Shown: positions 1 to 13,022, counted from the stretch's first letter. The stretch: DNA of 64,000 nucleotides from Ancylostoma caninum (GCA_037903475.1 JBAJFG010000400.1:124001-188000), one strand, 5' to 3'. A program made the numbers and translations. The notes: generated from the letters alone by a model not told the origin.

Positions 1-140
1 TAATCTAATCATAAGCAATCACGATCTGTGCAGGAGGTGTTCATTTTTCGCTGAAGATTGAAAAACATTGCACAACCACAAGAAAAATCTTGCAATCAAA
101 ACGATCACGAAGCATTTGAATTTATGGAAATGAGGCTGAC

Positions 141-2926
141 CTTGTAACCAGGTATGTTCGCAACAAATCGTTTCTTCGCTTCGGCAATACATTTATTGAG
201 GAGTGACAATCCCTCAGCCTCGGACATATCTGAGAAGGCCGCAATCGTTACAGTGCAGGTAAAAGGCAGCTAACACGGGTGGTTTCACACGTAAAGTATG
301 TGATATGGCTCAAAACCTACTTTTCTTGTACTCCCTATCCATGATTGCGTAGCAGAAACGACCACAGAAACCACGGAATAAATAAGGCTGCAATGAACCA
401 CTAACTATTTACCTAAGGTTGGACTTGGCAAATATGGGAAAAAGTCCCCGTAGAGCGCACCTGATTATCTAGTCCATTCCCCAAGTAGTCAACAGAGCCG
501 AGGAACGCCTTGTTCTCCTTATCGTCGTATCTGAATTGGTAACCTTCCATGTATCACGCATGACAGATAATGAAACGACAGATGATGAAAATGAAAACGA
601 CGAAATGAAATGGTTTGACTAGAAAAGACCTATTTGCTAGGAATGAGTGAATGCATATTCTCTGCTACCGTCACGCAGTAAAGGTACATAGTTTAACTGG
701 CTTCACTTGAAAAACTAAACATCGTTCGGTACTCTTCCGCAGCAGTGGATCCAAGAACTCTGGAGAAAAATCTGCTGAAACGTTAGGAAAAAAACTGCTG
801 AAAATCTGTTTAGCGGAACTGTTTGAGGTGCTGAACACGCATATCGTTTCCATTTTGTACCGTAACTCCACTTCTGCAGGAACGCGATAAGAAAAATGTG
901 CGAATTTCAGAGAAAATCTCGATCTCGGCAGGAACACGACAATGCCACTGAATATGATGTGGATAAGCGTGATCAGCGAATGAAACAACCCTAATGCGAA
1001 AATGGTGTGATGGTACAAAATTTATCAGATCTTCGCCCCCCCCCCCCCCAACAATCCCATTATGCAAATCTTCAACAGTATTTGTTCTTGACGTTTCCGG
1101 ATCTCATTGAAACGATGGAAAAAATGACAATCTCTTACCCTCCAAGCAGAACGTCGACGGCATAGTAATCTTCTGTTCTCAGAGCCTCGGCGATGCCTCT
1201 GCGAATCCAATGATGAGCACTCTTCGGACAGAGCTCGTAACCTGGCAAAGAATAGTTATAACGGACATAAACGCAGAGAAAAACATTGCCAATTACCATT
1301 TCGAATCGCGTAGAGCCTAATATTTCGTTTCGTCCAGTCGCCAAATTGAGCAACATCACCCTCTTCGCCGATGCACATCATCGTCAGCTTTTTCCCGAGG
1401 CGATATTCCTTGTCATTATCTGGAATTTAAACAGCAGTATGAATCGCGCGGGGAACGATGAATCTGATCCTTTAACATGCGAAACTCAAAAAGAAAAAAT
1501 ACTGAAGAAAGACGGAGAGATTAGTGAATTTCAATATTTAACAACAAATAATGGCACTATATCCGGCTAGTTCCGCCCCAAAATTTCGAAGCAAAACTTC
1601 GCCCAAATTTCACCTAGGGGGGGGGGTTATTTGAGGTGCTGACCACGAATATCGTATCCGTTGTGCACCATAGCCTCATTTCCGTGAAGATATGGTGGGT
1701 ATACGGTAGGAAATTGGGAGAAAATATCGATTACGGGAAGAAAATGAAGGAGGCATGCAAAGTAAAGTTGACATTCGTGATCAGAGCCTAAAACAATACC
1801 TCTATGCAAAATTTGGGAGGACTCGTATCCACAGTATGCCTACCGTAACCCTGCAGGGACGGAGTTACGGTACAAAATGGATGTCCTTGTGTGTATCCGT
1901 GTTCAGCACCTCAAATAACCTCCTATGCGAAGTTTGGGGGAAGTTTTTTTTTCTCGAAATTTTGGGACAGAACCAGCCGAATAGTGCCTAAATAAGCAAT
2001 GTTTTCGAAAGAGATGATAGCGTCTCTTTTGAGTATGAATTAACCTCATAATGGGTGGAATGGAATAGCGAAACAGCGCCATAATGTTGTGGCAGCTTTG
2101 AACCAACAGCTTATTTTCAAACAAAAAAACAAGGGATGGCACTATTCCACTTGTTCTGCCCCAAAATCTCAAGACCAAAAATTCTTCTGAAACTTCGTCC
2201 AGCGGGGTTATTTGACATGCTGATCACGAATATCACACTCATTTTGTGTTGTAAAACCACTTGGGTAAGGTTATGGTAGGGTTAGGGTAAGTACACCATC
2301 TCACAGATTCATCTGAATTTTTGTCCAGGGGGGTTATTTGATATGCTGATCACGAATTTCACACTCGTTTAGTGCCGCAACCCCATCTTTGTGAGGTTAC
2401 GGTAGAGTTGGGGCGAGTACCATCCACAGAAGAACCTCAAAATTGCTCTCCACTTGTAAAATCAATGTGATATTCGTGATCAGCATGTCAAATAAGCCTC
2501 GTGGACAAAAATTCAGCTGATTCCGTGAGATATCTTACTTACCCTAACCCTACCGTAACCCTACCCCAATGGAGTCACGACGCAGAATGAGTATGACATT
2601 CGTGATCAGCATGTCAAATAACCTCTCTAGACAAAGTTTCAGAGAAATTTTTGATTTCGAGATTTTGGGGCAGAACAAGTGGAATAGTGCCCAAGGGATG
2701 GTTAACGGCAAACTTCTTCCCTGCTCCATCTAATAATTCCGAGAGAAAAAGGGAAATAAAATTCGAAACAGGCGTGTCCTTATTTTTGTTCAACACAGCG
2801 TATGCAAACTAAAAACTCACTATCGTCTGCCAACACAGCTCCATAAGCGAATGTTGCTTTGTCACTAGCGAGGATAACGTAGTCATCCGTTGCGATGCCA
2901 ATAAGAAAATGCATTCCTCCCGCCAT
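141..2926 (-). CDS. pbs-4: Proteasome beta subunit, PSMB2/pbs-4 family (3' end off window)
   Basis: Non-catalytic beta subunit of the 20S proteasome core (beta ring), in cytosol and nucleus. I reconstructed six minus-strand exons with consistent phases: 2926-2821, 1419-1297, 1241-1139, 530-461, 387-321 and 229-141. Together they give 186 codons. Family landmarks in order are MHFLIGIATDDYVILASD, EYRLGKKLTMMCIGEEGD, GYELCPKSAHH, FLGSVDYL, FRGFCGRFCYAIMDREY and AKKRFVANIPGYK, which follow PSMB2 order. As expected for this subunit, no N-terminal catalytic Thr follows a propeptide. The usual length is about 200 aa, so roughly 15-20 C-terminal residues lie left of position 1. Two in-frame Met codons are possible starts (2926 and 2914); the second, MHFLIG, fits the family's usual N-terminus. 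Intron 1 is 1.4 kb because two inverted-repeat elements sit in it. The identification is strong; the symbol rests on family resemblance. Confidence 0.9.
820..1060. repeat. Diverged partial relative of the 1553/2138 repeat family
   Basis: This stretch in intron 3 of the proteasome gene contains TTTGAGGTGCTGAACACGC followed by a sequence like the interior of the element at 1553-1988, and a 14-nt C run at 1036-1049. I could not find its termini or a target duplication, so it is called only as a diverged partial copy. Confidence 0.4.
1553..1988. mobile_element. Short non-autonomous DNA transposon, copy 1
   Basis: The ends are inverted: the left starts GGCACTAT...CCGCCCCAAAATTTCGA and the right ends TCGAAATTTTGGGACAG...ATAGTGCC. 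Subterminal blocks with GGTTATTTGAGGTGCTGA are also inverted (near 1625 and 1905). The 8-bp flanks caaataat (1545-1552) and taaataag (1989-1996) agree at 6 of 8 positions, consistent with an aged 8-bp target duplication. No coding capacity is seen. It lies in intron 1 of the proteasome gene. Confidence 0.75.
2138..2691. mobile_element. Short non-autonomous DNA transposon, copy 2, with perfect 8-bp duplication
   Basis: Same family as 1553-1988. The left end is GGCACTATTCCACTTGTTCT and the right end is its inverse. The perfect 8-bp duplication caagggat flanks it at 2130-2137 and 2692-2699. Internal inverted blocks GGTTATTTGACATGCTGATC lie near 2208 and 2605. Between them are telomere-like CCCTAACCCTACCGTAACCC tracts in both orientations. 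The 8-bp duplication suggests hAT-like mobilisation, but the terminus is not the usual CAGGG. No ORF is seen. Confidence 0.85.
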
Positions 2927-3327
2927 CTTGCTGAAATATATAAACGTAGGGACGAACAAAACAACAGCAGCGACTACAGGAAAGAAAGTACATCGAAAAA
3001 AAAAAACGACACAAGGCATGTAAAAACAAAAAAGACAACGATAGGCTAGGCTAGCACTCGACACTAGGCACATACATATGTGTCACAGGCAATATACTAC
3101 TATAAAGAATCTCACACATTAGCAACAACAGAGGATAAAGAATATTAACGCGAGTTTTCAACTGATGACTTTTAAAATTTCTTCCAACGACGCGCCAGGT
3201 ACTGAAATGCGGGCTGCTTCGCTGTTGCTTGTTCAATCGTTTCGACAATCACTGCTATATGATTCTAGCCTTTCCCTGAAAAAGACTAAAATCTGACTAT
3301 AACAAGAAGGCTCATTATAGCATTGAT

Positions 3328-3450
3328 AACATAGCACTCGAATCCGTTACTGAGATACGTGACCTTGGTTTTCAAATGGACGAAAAACTCAGTTTTGGTA
3401 ACCACTGCGGAACAGTTGTGAACAAAGCTGACAAAAGATTGTGTAATAGA
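3328..3450 (+). pseudogene. CR1-like LINE reverse transcriptase fragment
   Basis: A short plus-strand reading contains EIRDLGFQMDEKLSFGNH, which matches the post-catalytic segment of CR1/jockey-type reverse transcriptases. The same segment in the LINE at 47723-49528 reads CIKDLGITYDNKLSYAKH. Only about 40 residues survive, and flanking sequence is unrelated. It lies upstream of the proteasome gene and is a dead insertion remnant. Confidence 0.65.
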
Positions 3451-6400
3451 CTCTATGTAGTACATGTATACATGCGGTCATTTCCATGTCCACCTCGTTT
3501 CATGTTTGCAGATCATACAAGGTTCAAATACAGCTATGGATCATGCAATTTTGCATGTGTGTTCGAAACATTTGGGTTGTCAACGCGGATATAAAGTCAT
3601 GGGTTTTCTGACAAAGCGCAAGAAATAATTGCAATAAAGTCTTTGGCCAAGGACTTTGTTGTCACAATGTATCCCCCTGATAGGTGTCGCTGCGCCCCTG
3701 TCGACTCGAAACACCCAAATTTTGGCTCCTTCGCAGATTTCCAATTTTTACTAAGCCCGCTGAAAGACCTACCGACGGAAACGAGTGGTAGTCTGATGAT
3801 GCCAGGCCAGGAGAACAGATCAGTCACTAGCATGTGGATGAGCCCAGGAATTCTACTCGATTGTCAAATTAACAGACTATGACTGCATAAATCCTAATTT
3901 TCGAGCGAAGGTCTAAAAGACGATCCTCTAGTGTAGTGTTCCTAAAATAAAAAATATGTAGATTTTTTGCGATTCTTTGTCAGCCCTGATTAAACAGTGG
4001 CAGTATTTGCGTTTGTTGATTTTCTTTCCATGCAAAGAGCCGGATTTCCGCAATGGATACATACGAATATGTATGTATCTATACAGCGATGCCGACGACA
4101 ACAGCTCCAGTTTTCTGCAATCCTACATTTTATTAGATTTTCTACAAGAACTATGCTGCAAGAAAAAGAATGAACTCTAATTTTCCGCACCATATGGGCT
4201 ATCAATTCATGTTTCACGATGTCTCAGTTGCCTTTTTGGAAAAAAAATGAGCATCCCTCTCAATGCTCACAAACATTTATTTGCTTCCAGAAGCATTAGT
4301 GAACAACCACATCTGCTCTCTGTAGGATGAAAATATCTCCCACGGGATCTCTGTAGAACTCATCCGCCGTCATAGTTGTCTACATAGTTTGCGTGACTAA
4401 ATCGAGTTGAGAAATGATTCTGACAAGTTCCCGTGCACTTTTCATCACCCATAAGTTGTTCTAAAGTGAGGAATAGATTAAGTAATACTTAACGCTGCAT
4501 GGAACGCCCATCAGCCTTGTGAGTCCGTTTTCTAAGCTTACCAACGGCTCGCTCTATTAAACCATAGAGGTTCGTTTCCACTCCTGACATTTTCATCCCT
4601 AGCATGCATCTTTTCACAAGACCCATTTGCTTGATAAATCGACCCATTCTGATGTGGTTTTGTCCCGTGATTCGAAGGTGTCATCTATTGATCCAGCTCC
4701 TCCATGCTCGAATTTCATGCTCTCTTATAAAGAACCGTGGACATTCTTATTTGACCGAATATTTCTTCTGTACCGCGCAGCTTGTTATAAGGGAGAGCTC
4801 ATTCCTGCCTTGCTTCTCAAATAAACGTCGTTTTCATCACGTGTCCAATGAAATTAGCTGTGCGGAATGCTACCATGACAGTTGGAAGTCAAAAGATGAC
4901 GAAAAGATTCGCCATCTTGGCGTTCTGCTCCGCTAAATCGTTCTTACGCGTAACGACGACGTTTATTCGGAATGCAAAGCCGGAATAGACGCATCCTTGT
5001 TTGTAACAACCTGTGTACCGCAGAAGATATATCTTCCAGTACTATCTAGTAGTGTAAACATAAACTCAACAATGGCGGAGACGTGCAATGAAAGCAGACG
5101 GAGGTGTGTCAGTGGTGGGGCGGGTCTGCACAGGATCTTCTCAAACTGCGCTTTCATGGGCAGTTGGAAGTGCGAGCAAGGGCCATAGAAAAAGTAGACA
5201 TTCAACGTATTATTTATGCTCCTCACGCTTTCTGAACCTAGTGTTCAGGAGCGGGAACTAAGAAGCTGAGAGGTAGCAATTCGTAGCCTCACTGCTGGAG
5301 GCGTTTAGAGTTGTAGTAATATCCTTAGAACAAGTTTCTCTTGCTTAGAAAGAAGTTCGATGTGGTTCCATCAGTTTAATTGCTTAGGAATTCGATGAGG
5401 GGACAATGAGGAATACGTGTATGTATACGTGTATGTATGTTGTTCCCTGATCCGCAACTCTTTAGAGTTACTACCGGTGAAACGATTTCTGTTCAAAAGT
5501 GCCTTGGTCATGGAGAGGAAATAATGCAATTCTTTCTAAGTTTCCTTATTCTCGCTTCGCTTTTTTCCAACATGTGGATCTTTTGAGGCGTTCCTTGTTT
5601 CACATAGCATTTTTTAACATGATTAATTGTGGCATTCGGCACTGAGGATGTGAGCAACTATTTTTAAAGTACTCATTTTCAGATCACCATCTGGTGGTTG
5701 CTACTTAAAATTGTACATAGTTTGTCCCGCTTCCATTGGAAATGCAATTCAGCCTTCACGATTATGCAATGACCGTGAACTATAGGTTGAATTAGTCGAT
5801 TAGACGGAGAAGATAAGGGAGTCTGTAAATCCCTACTTCAGTCTATTGTCTGCTTCACTTACATATTGGACGAACCCCAAAATGAGGTAAGTCCCGGAAC
5901 TTCATCACATTCCTTGTCATGTTGGACGTGAACCAAACATTGCAACCTGGCGGGGGGCGGCAAGCACGGGACGTACCTCATCTTGGACCACGGCCAATAT
6001 GCAAGATAAGTGAAACAGACAGTACGTGTAAACGGCCGGGATTGTTGAAACTTGCGCGGCTGTTGTGTGATATGAGAGCGCCTGAGATCACATCCACAGG
6101 ATGGAACAGCCACTTTTCTACCTTTCCTGGCCTCGTAACGATTCATCTTGGCCGAAGACATTTTATACCTAGGTTTGATGTTGAAAGGATAGCGAAAAAG
6201 TGGATGTCTGCTCCAAAGAAGCCAATTTTGGGCTGAATGATGCATCTTGTTCTGTACGCACACTTCGTAGAGTTATGAGATAGTTTTTCGCAAGGGATTG
6301 CTCTATATGTGAAGAAGAAGCACTGCGGATATTAACTTTCAGAAGAACCTATGTTCAACTAGTCCACTTCGTAAAAAAAAAAACACTGAATGCTCATGAA

Positions 6401-7562
6401 AACCGCACGAATTTATTGCCCAACCCTAGGAGTGCAACTTGAGTGGTACAGACGCATACAATTCTCATCGCTGATCAAAGGGAACGAACTATTGGATGAT
6501 ATTCGTTTACCCTCTTCATAATTCATTGGCAAACTGATGATTCACCTCTTTTTGGTTTCTCTCTTCTAATTGTCGTTTACTGTACCAGAGATTTCAATAA
6601 AAGAATGTTTTTATGTATTATATATATAATGGCTCTCTTGAGATTTGATTGTATAGTTTGCTCGTTAAATCGCTCATTTCAGGCCCTGACAAAGGTGATT
6701 TGCTGAAATGTATGCAGAAATGAATGTTAACAAATGCTCAGAAGTATAACCGACAAATGATCATAGTTTATTTGTAACCGATCCTACAATAAATGCGAAA
6801 ATTCTATGTGACAAGAACGGCTGCAGCCAAAGTGAACTGAATTCTTCTCATGTACACTGCACACACAAAGATGAATGAACCGCCAGTTTGTGTGGGAATG
6901 CATGTGGGGAATAAATAGAATAGAGTGGGCTTAAAGACTAGAAATTTGTCCAAACTGAGGCTTACACTAACAAAGTAAAACATGCAACGTGATTCAAGGG
7001 TAATACAGTTCTAATTATGATTACGAAGGAACAGCCAAGCACAAAGTCAAATCGCCGCTTTCAACACCTAAGTTAGAAGTAAATACCATATACTCTCATT
7101 AAGCAGAATCTTCAGCAAACTTACTAAGTGTACAAACAAAATTTACTAAACCTACAGAAAATGTGTTGAAATAGCTTCATTTCAACATTTGAATATGCAT
7201 TTTAAAACAGGCCGTAAAGCAACTCATATGATGTGCTATCGATTATCATCTGTAAGTTATTGCTTACCTCCTACACCCAACTACTCAGATATTTCTTCTA
7301 CGACAATTCAGCATATGGCACATCGCAGCAATGCACGATGAAATGTGTACGTCAGCAAAAATGAAACACATTTGGGTCAGTAAAAACGCGCATGGCAAAA
7401 CTCAGAAAAGTGCACTACCGGGGAAAAGAATGACCATTACGGAAATTCACGGGGAAAACGGCATTTCACAATAATAACGAGAACAAAAGGCTTAAAATAG
7501 AATTGTACAAGGAAACGCATCCAGAATTGAAAGCAATCCGCGTTAGGGACACAGAACAGCAT
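3451..7562. other. Gap between proteasome and endophilin genes, no gene recognised
   Basis: About 4.1 kb between the endophilin stop codon and the LINE scrap upstream of the proteasome gene. Small ORFs here (for example 5859-6263) have no recognisable family motif and overlap in opposing frames. The endophilin 3' UTR must run into the right part; the nearest clear minus-strand AATAAA I noticed is at 6767-6772, so polyadenylation is unresolved. A short (TA)n run lies near 6622. Confidence 0.5.
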
Positions 7563-10500
7563 TCACCTTAATGGGATTAATACTTGCACGTAGGTGACGG
7601 GGAACAATCCGCTTTTTCCATTCAAACGGCCTTCGAACCAATTTTCATCGACTTGCGAAATCAGTTCGACAACTTGACCTTCTTTTAGATTTAACTGAAA
7701 AAAATCTGTTAGAAATAAGGCAAATCTCCAAATCACGTGAGAATACATGCATTTGGTTTAGAAAAAACGTTTTGCTCAATGAAGATTTCGAACAATAAAA
7801 CTTGACCGATTTTAAAAGGATAAACTCACTTCTCCTTCATTCTGGGCCTCAAAATCGAACAGTGCCTTCGCTGATGGTTTCTGCTGTTGCTGAGGAGCAG
7901 CATGGGACGGAGGCATAGCTGATGATGGTGGCGCTTGGAACGGTCCACCGCCATTCGAATAGGGCGGAGGTTGTTCATATCCACTATGTGACTGTCCTCC
8001 GGCCATCAATCCATCTGGAGCAGGTGACCTAAACAGACGAAAAGAGTAGATATAAAAAGAAGCTCAGCTATCGAATTCCGCTTTTGTGAAATCGAGTGTG
8101 ACTGCTAATAAGCCTCTTATTACCGCAATGTATAATACACACTCTCCTACGTAGAAGAATCGTAATCTGAAAAATCCGTACTTTGGGCGCAAAACCCATC
8201 GAAATCATACCGTGTTATTTAAGCTAAAGACCATCTACATCATAGTCGTTGTGGATCACCTTTGGGCTCGCGAATTTATCGGATTTGCGCTAATTTTTGA
8301 TCACTTTGCATCTCTTATAAACTCCTTCGCGCACAAATCAAAGCATGCGGTGGAGGGGAGCACAGCTTCGTCCCTCCTTTATAACTCCTGCAGATCAAAA
8401 ACCGTGAAAGCTTCGCGTCAATAAGGAAACTTTCCCATAAGTGCCATGAGCACTATGCATAGCATTGTAGCTATGGTACGACTCGTTATCCTGCAAAGAA
8501 GATTCATCACTATGCAATATCAGTGGACATTGCAGCCTCAAAACGCCACATATTGGGGAGATATTCGTGCACCATAAAAACATCACTCTCTTTATCTACA
8601 TGCGGTCTAACTAGAACCGATGGGTCTACCAATACTTCACGGTCATTTACGCAAGAATTTAGCGAAGTGGCAAAGTGAACACCAAAAAAAAAAACTGGTC
8701 CAAAAAACAAAAAGACTAGTTGCGGCCCAGGGAAAGGTGCATTGTAGAAACCACATATGCATCTAATGCATTCGTTGTAAAACCTCGAAACTTAGAGCAC
8801 ATGCCCGATTCCTTAAATGCCCAGAAAATGTTTATTTCAAAATAGTACATGAAAAAGTCAGGGATATTTGGATGGAGCCAGGTCTCAGTAACAATGCTGC
8901 GTATAGACTGCCCAAGTTTCCTTAGCACAACTCACGTCCTGCGCTATCGATCAGTATGAAAGTCGAACTTTACTAGCTCGATATCCAATCTTTCGAAACT
9001 GGATCTCCCAAACTGACTTTATTTGATCCAACTTGCTCATCCTCTCATGGGTATCTGTTTCTTTAGAGAAATCTAATAAACAAGTCCTGGAATGGGAACT
9101 GCATCTACCCTAAACCCTCAATGCTTTGGAATTGCCTCGGTACCTCGGCACGCCAGGATATGTTGGGAAATTATATTGAATCAGGAACAACGACAAAAAA
9201 GAGAAAATCGAAGGCATAAGTTGCCTGAACTAAGCATGCTAACCTTGAGCGAGGTGTTCGATTAGCCAACACTGGAAGTGGATGATGTTCTGTTCGTGGA
9301 CGGCAGCTCGCTTCTTTTACCCTGAAATACAACAAAAATACACACTACTCCTGGGATTGACCCCTATAGGCGCCTATAGGCACAGAATGGTTCCGACTAG
9401 AGGATCAAAACGAATAAAAAAGAGAATATAGAGAAGAATGTAAAGAAGCAGATGAAAGTCAAAACATAGCGAGACGAAATAAAGCAGATGTGAGATACCT
9501 TGCCGCTAGTTGAGCCTGCAGTCCTTCGAGCACCTGAGTAGTTTGACGATGAAAATCCAGCTGTGCATCGACTAGTGCGCGGAGTTGCGACACTTGTTCA
9601 ACCTGTGACACAAATCCGGTGATTGACGAGAACATATAATCAATCCAACAGGCTTACGTCATTGCTGAGCACATTGAACATAGCCATTTCCGCTAACCGC
9701 TTAGATTCTTCAAGCTTTTCTTCGGCTTGAATGAGTTCATCATCTGAGAAACAACAGTTTCGTAAGCGTCAATGAAATGGAACTTCAGAAAATGCATGAA
9801 TGGACAAACAATTTTACAGGGTGCGCCCTAAGTTCTTGCACACCATATTTCGCACCGCCGCAGTTAAATTCAACGCAATGGCATGACCTCTATAGCTGCA
9901 CTAAACCAAATCAGTAGCAACTCATACAACCTAGCAGATCGGGGATGTGTCGCAATTTGCTTTTGTAACAGTTCGAAGTTGAGTGGGAGGCGCACCCATC
10001 GCGGCACGGATCATTGACTTTATCTCAGAACTGGAGCCACTCTTCAGGACAGAGCTGTTCTATTTCCAACAGAAAAATGGAGTGAATGGAATTTCGTTTT
10101 CGGTCTTCCTTCATAAATTTCATCGTTTTTGAAAAGATACACAATCAATTTAAATATAGATTTTTAAGGTCCACAACATCAACGTCACAGTCAGAACAGC
10201 ATTTTAAGTGAGGAGAAACCGTGCTGCATAAAGTCATATGTACTGGATACCATAACCGTGACGTTTCAGTAAGACTCAAAATCTGCTCATGGAGCAAATG
10301 CGTCTACTGGGGTAGTGCGTGGAGGAAATCTTGTGCTGAGATCTAATTCTCCTGCAGCACTAATCTGAATCCGATGAATTGCTGTATGGTACCAGTGCTC
10401 AACAGCAAATCAAGTGCTACATTATGCAAAAGTGTGAGCTCGTACCATAAGACTGAGGAAAAGCTCCGGAAAGATTCAGACAAGAAACACCACCAAAACG

Positions 10501-13022
10501 CAATGGGTGCGCCTCCCACTCTATTTTGAGCTGCCACAAAGGCAGATGGCGCCATATTCCCGATCTGTTGGGTTATTTGAGTTGTTATTGAGTTCGCTTA
10601 GTGCAGCCATAGAGGTTATGCCAATAAGTTGAATTCTGCTGCTGTGGTGGTACTAAATATGAGGTGCAAGAACTTATGGCGCACCCTTTACAGAATAAAA
10701 AGCAAAACAACTGGATGATACCTCTTCGCTGCTGTCTCTTCTTGCAGTCATAATCTAACCGACGTCCCTTCAGCTTGGTTCGATGATGCTGGAATAGATA
10801 CTGCTATCTTGTGAATCAAAATATCACTTCTTACTCAATGTTCATTCCTGTTATTGCAACACGACAATTTTCGGTTCCAGTTTTTCGGTATAGTCTACAC
10901 CAGTTTAAAAGAGAAACCAGAAAATGAGTAGGAGAACACTCTTCTTTGAAATCGTTGAATTAAATAGAGCAGAACAAGACATATGTGGCATATTCCTAGA
11001 TTTGAACCCCAGAAGTAACCACGCACGTGTACGAGAACAGAATCATTCCTTTCTGACCAAATTTCTTTAGATCTAATCTAGTTTTTGCAGATTCCTTTAT
11101 GGTGAATGTCTTCCATTCTGCTATCAATTAGTATACAGCCATTCAAATTGTACTTCAGCAAGGCCAGTTTTCCACAGTGACCCGGACAGCATACTCCCCT
11201 CCCCTTAGAAATGCTTCTTGCATGAATTGTTGAAGAATCAAGCGTAAATAGCAGTGAAACTAGATGGAAACCTAAAAAAAACCTCATCGATCTGAGAGAA
11301 ACTTCGATGATATGCGAAATTGATTATAGCCTCACTCAACTACGGATAAACAATGTTATGTAAATGCTCCTAAGCCTTTTTAGATAGAATGTAGTATCAT
11401 TTGCAAACCACTTCGCAAGAAACATCAAACACTTCCAGTACGACGTGATTTTAAAAGCGAATCAGAGCTACGGTATTTTTGCTTCAAGCATTGAACGTCG
11501 TTGCTGAAACTTGGGTGAAAAACTTTCAGGCACTGCTCTTCACTTCAAAACCGTATCAAAGGATTGGAAAATACCCAAACATCTTCTGCTTTACAACTGA
11601 AACAAAGCACAGGGTTTAAGAATTGGGTCTCTTTACAGAGTTAGGAGTAATGGACCAGTTGGGTAAATAGGTTAACGTTAAAAAACTGTTATAAGAAAAC
11701 GCAGAGAACACAACAATGTCGATCTACATACAGTATACGGCAATGGCGATGGCCCATCTGCGGTCTCGAGAAAGACGCTGCGCAACCGCGCCGGGCCCGG
11801 TGGCGTCTGCTGTTGGAAAGCTATTTCTACTCGGTGTCTTCCCGATTTGGTGAAAAATCCGTAAAATCGGGCAGAAAAGCTCTAGATATAGCATAACAGC
11901 AGCGGAAAACGTTTACGACGCGGGCGGCGCGGTTGCGCGGCGTGCTTCTTGAGGCTGCGGATGGGCCACCGCCATTGACGTCCACTGTACTTCACCCGCC
12001 TACACAAATGATATTCAAAAATGAAGAATTTTTGGAGCGAAAGGATTGCCTCCACATATGAGGCACCAATATCGCAATGCGAAATATGTTTCTCCAGTTT
12101 GTGCTCAGTAGTTGACAGAGCAGAAAAAAATCGACTACATCGTGCGCTCAATTTTTAGATGGATTTTAGAATGTTAGAATATCTCACATGTACATCTTTC
12201 AACTCGTTATTCTGAAGGTGAACCAATGGATCGATGAAGTTCTGCTTCACATTTTCTTCCATCTGATACTTGATATCAGCCATGTGACGATAGGCTTCTG
12301 CAGCTTCCAGAAGTGCCTTAAAAAAGATCATTCTTTGCTAAAGTTACGGAAATATTATGCTTTCCTCACCTTCCCAAGGTCACTTGAGTCACCAAGGGCG
12401 CTTCCATATTTGTGCATTGTCTCGGCTAACATTCCTTCAGTTTGAGGATATGGCGACGTTTTCACTGTGCCCCGTACCTTTGAGATCGCACCCATGGTTG
12501 CCATTTTTGCTCTGGTTGCTAAATTTCGAGAGGTATAGTAGCAGATCCTGAGCAATTTCTCGAGAAAAAAAAGACAATACTACCTGGATTTGGTTGAAGA
12601 TACTCATTTGTTCCAGCAACAAGAGCACTAATAAGCTCATATGTCATATCAATGTGCTAAAATAATCACTATCTATACATTGTGTAAGCCACAGTAAGGA
12701 AAACTAGAAGAAATGAGAAAGTTCCACAAACGTTACCTTTTCCATTTCATTGTACTGATCATCAAGTTTAGTAGCTTCGGCAGCACCCATGGTCTCCGAC
12801 AAATACTAAACAATCACAATCTCATAAGTAATCTTGCATTCCTTATAATCCTTATACCAATTCAATCATATTTAATATCATGTATAATTTATACCACTTC
12901 GAAAGATAAATTTGTAGAAATTCGGACAGGCATGTTATTCGAGCTACTCGTCCCAAAGCAGTGGATACAAGACGAACCTGATTTGCCTTGTTAAACTGTT
13001 TCCGAAGTCCTGAGAACGACAT
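7563..13022 (-). CDS. unc-57: Endophilin A, BAR plus SH3 membrane-curvature protein
   Basis: Endophilin binds and bends membranes at synaptic endocytic sites through its BAR domain and recruits dynamin and synaptojanin through its SH3 domain. Eleven minus-strand exons join with matching phases: 13022-12978, 12805-12737, 12656-12584, 12518-12370, 12316-12188, 10788-10722, 9743-9658, 9602-9499, 9321-9244, 8028-7830 and 7694-7563. They encode 376 aa, close to the usual length of this family. Residues 1 to about 245 are the BAR domain (starts MSFSGLRKQFNKANQ; PYPQTEGMLAETMHKYG; MEENVKQNFIDPL). A Pro/Gly linker with YEQPPPYSNGGGPF follows. The SH3 domain is at about 318-374 (ALFDF at 322-326, then NWFEGR and GLFPVTYV). 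The stop is TGA; the preceding AAG|GTGAAT could also act as a donor, so an alternative C-terminus is possible. Introns 5 and 6 carry inverted-repeat elements. Confidence 0.95.
9817..10688. mobile_element. Foldback-type element with ~200-bp inverted arms in endophilin intron 6
   Basis: The left arm starts CAGGGTGCGCCCTAAGTTCT and the right arm, reversed, starts AAGGGTGCGCCATAAGTTCT. Similarity continues for about 200 bp on each side through CTGCACTAA and GAGTGGGAGGCGCACCCAT. The element is flanked by TA on both sides (9815-9816 and 10689-10690), as for Tc1/mariner-type insertions. It is 872 bp long with no transposase-like ORF, so it is probably non-autonomous. Confidence 0.85.
11731..11987. 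mobile_element. 257-bp inverted-repeat element in endophilin intron 5
   Basis: The termini are CAGTATACGGCAATGGCGAT on the left and, inverted, CAGTGGACGTCAATGGCGGT on the right, with TA on both flanks (11729-11730, 11988-11989). The inner arms are GC-rich (GCGCAACCGCGCC) and the interior has no ORF. This is a Tc/mariner-type non-autonomous element by its flanks and size. Confidence 0.8.

Noticed and set aside
2280..2570. Interstitial telomere from CCCTAACCC-like repeats
   Set aside because: The tracts are few, irregular and in both orientations inside an inverted-repeat element; the nematode telomere repeat TTAGGC is not present as an array.
5859..6263. Opposing 134- and 105-codon ORFs
   Set aside because: Mutually overlapping on opposite strands, with no motif in either; likely chance.
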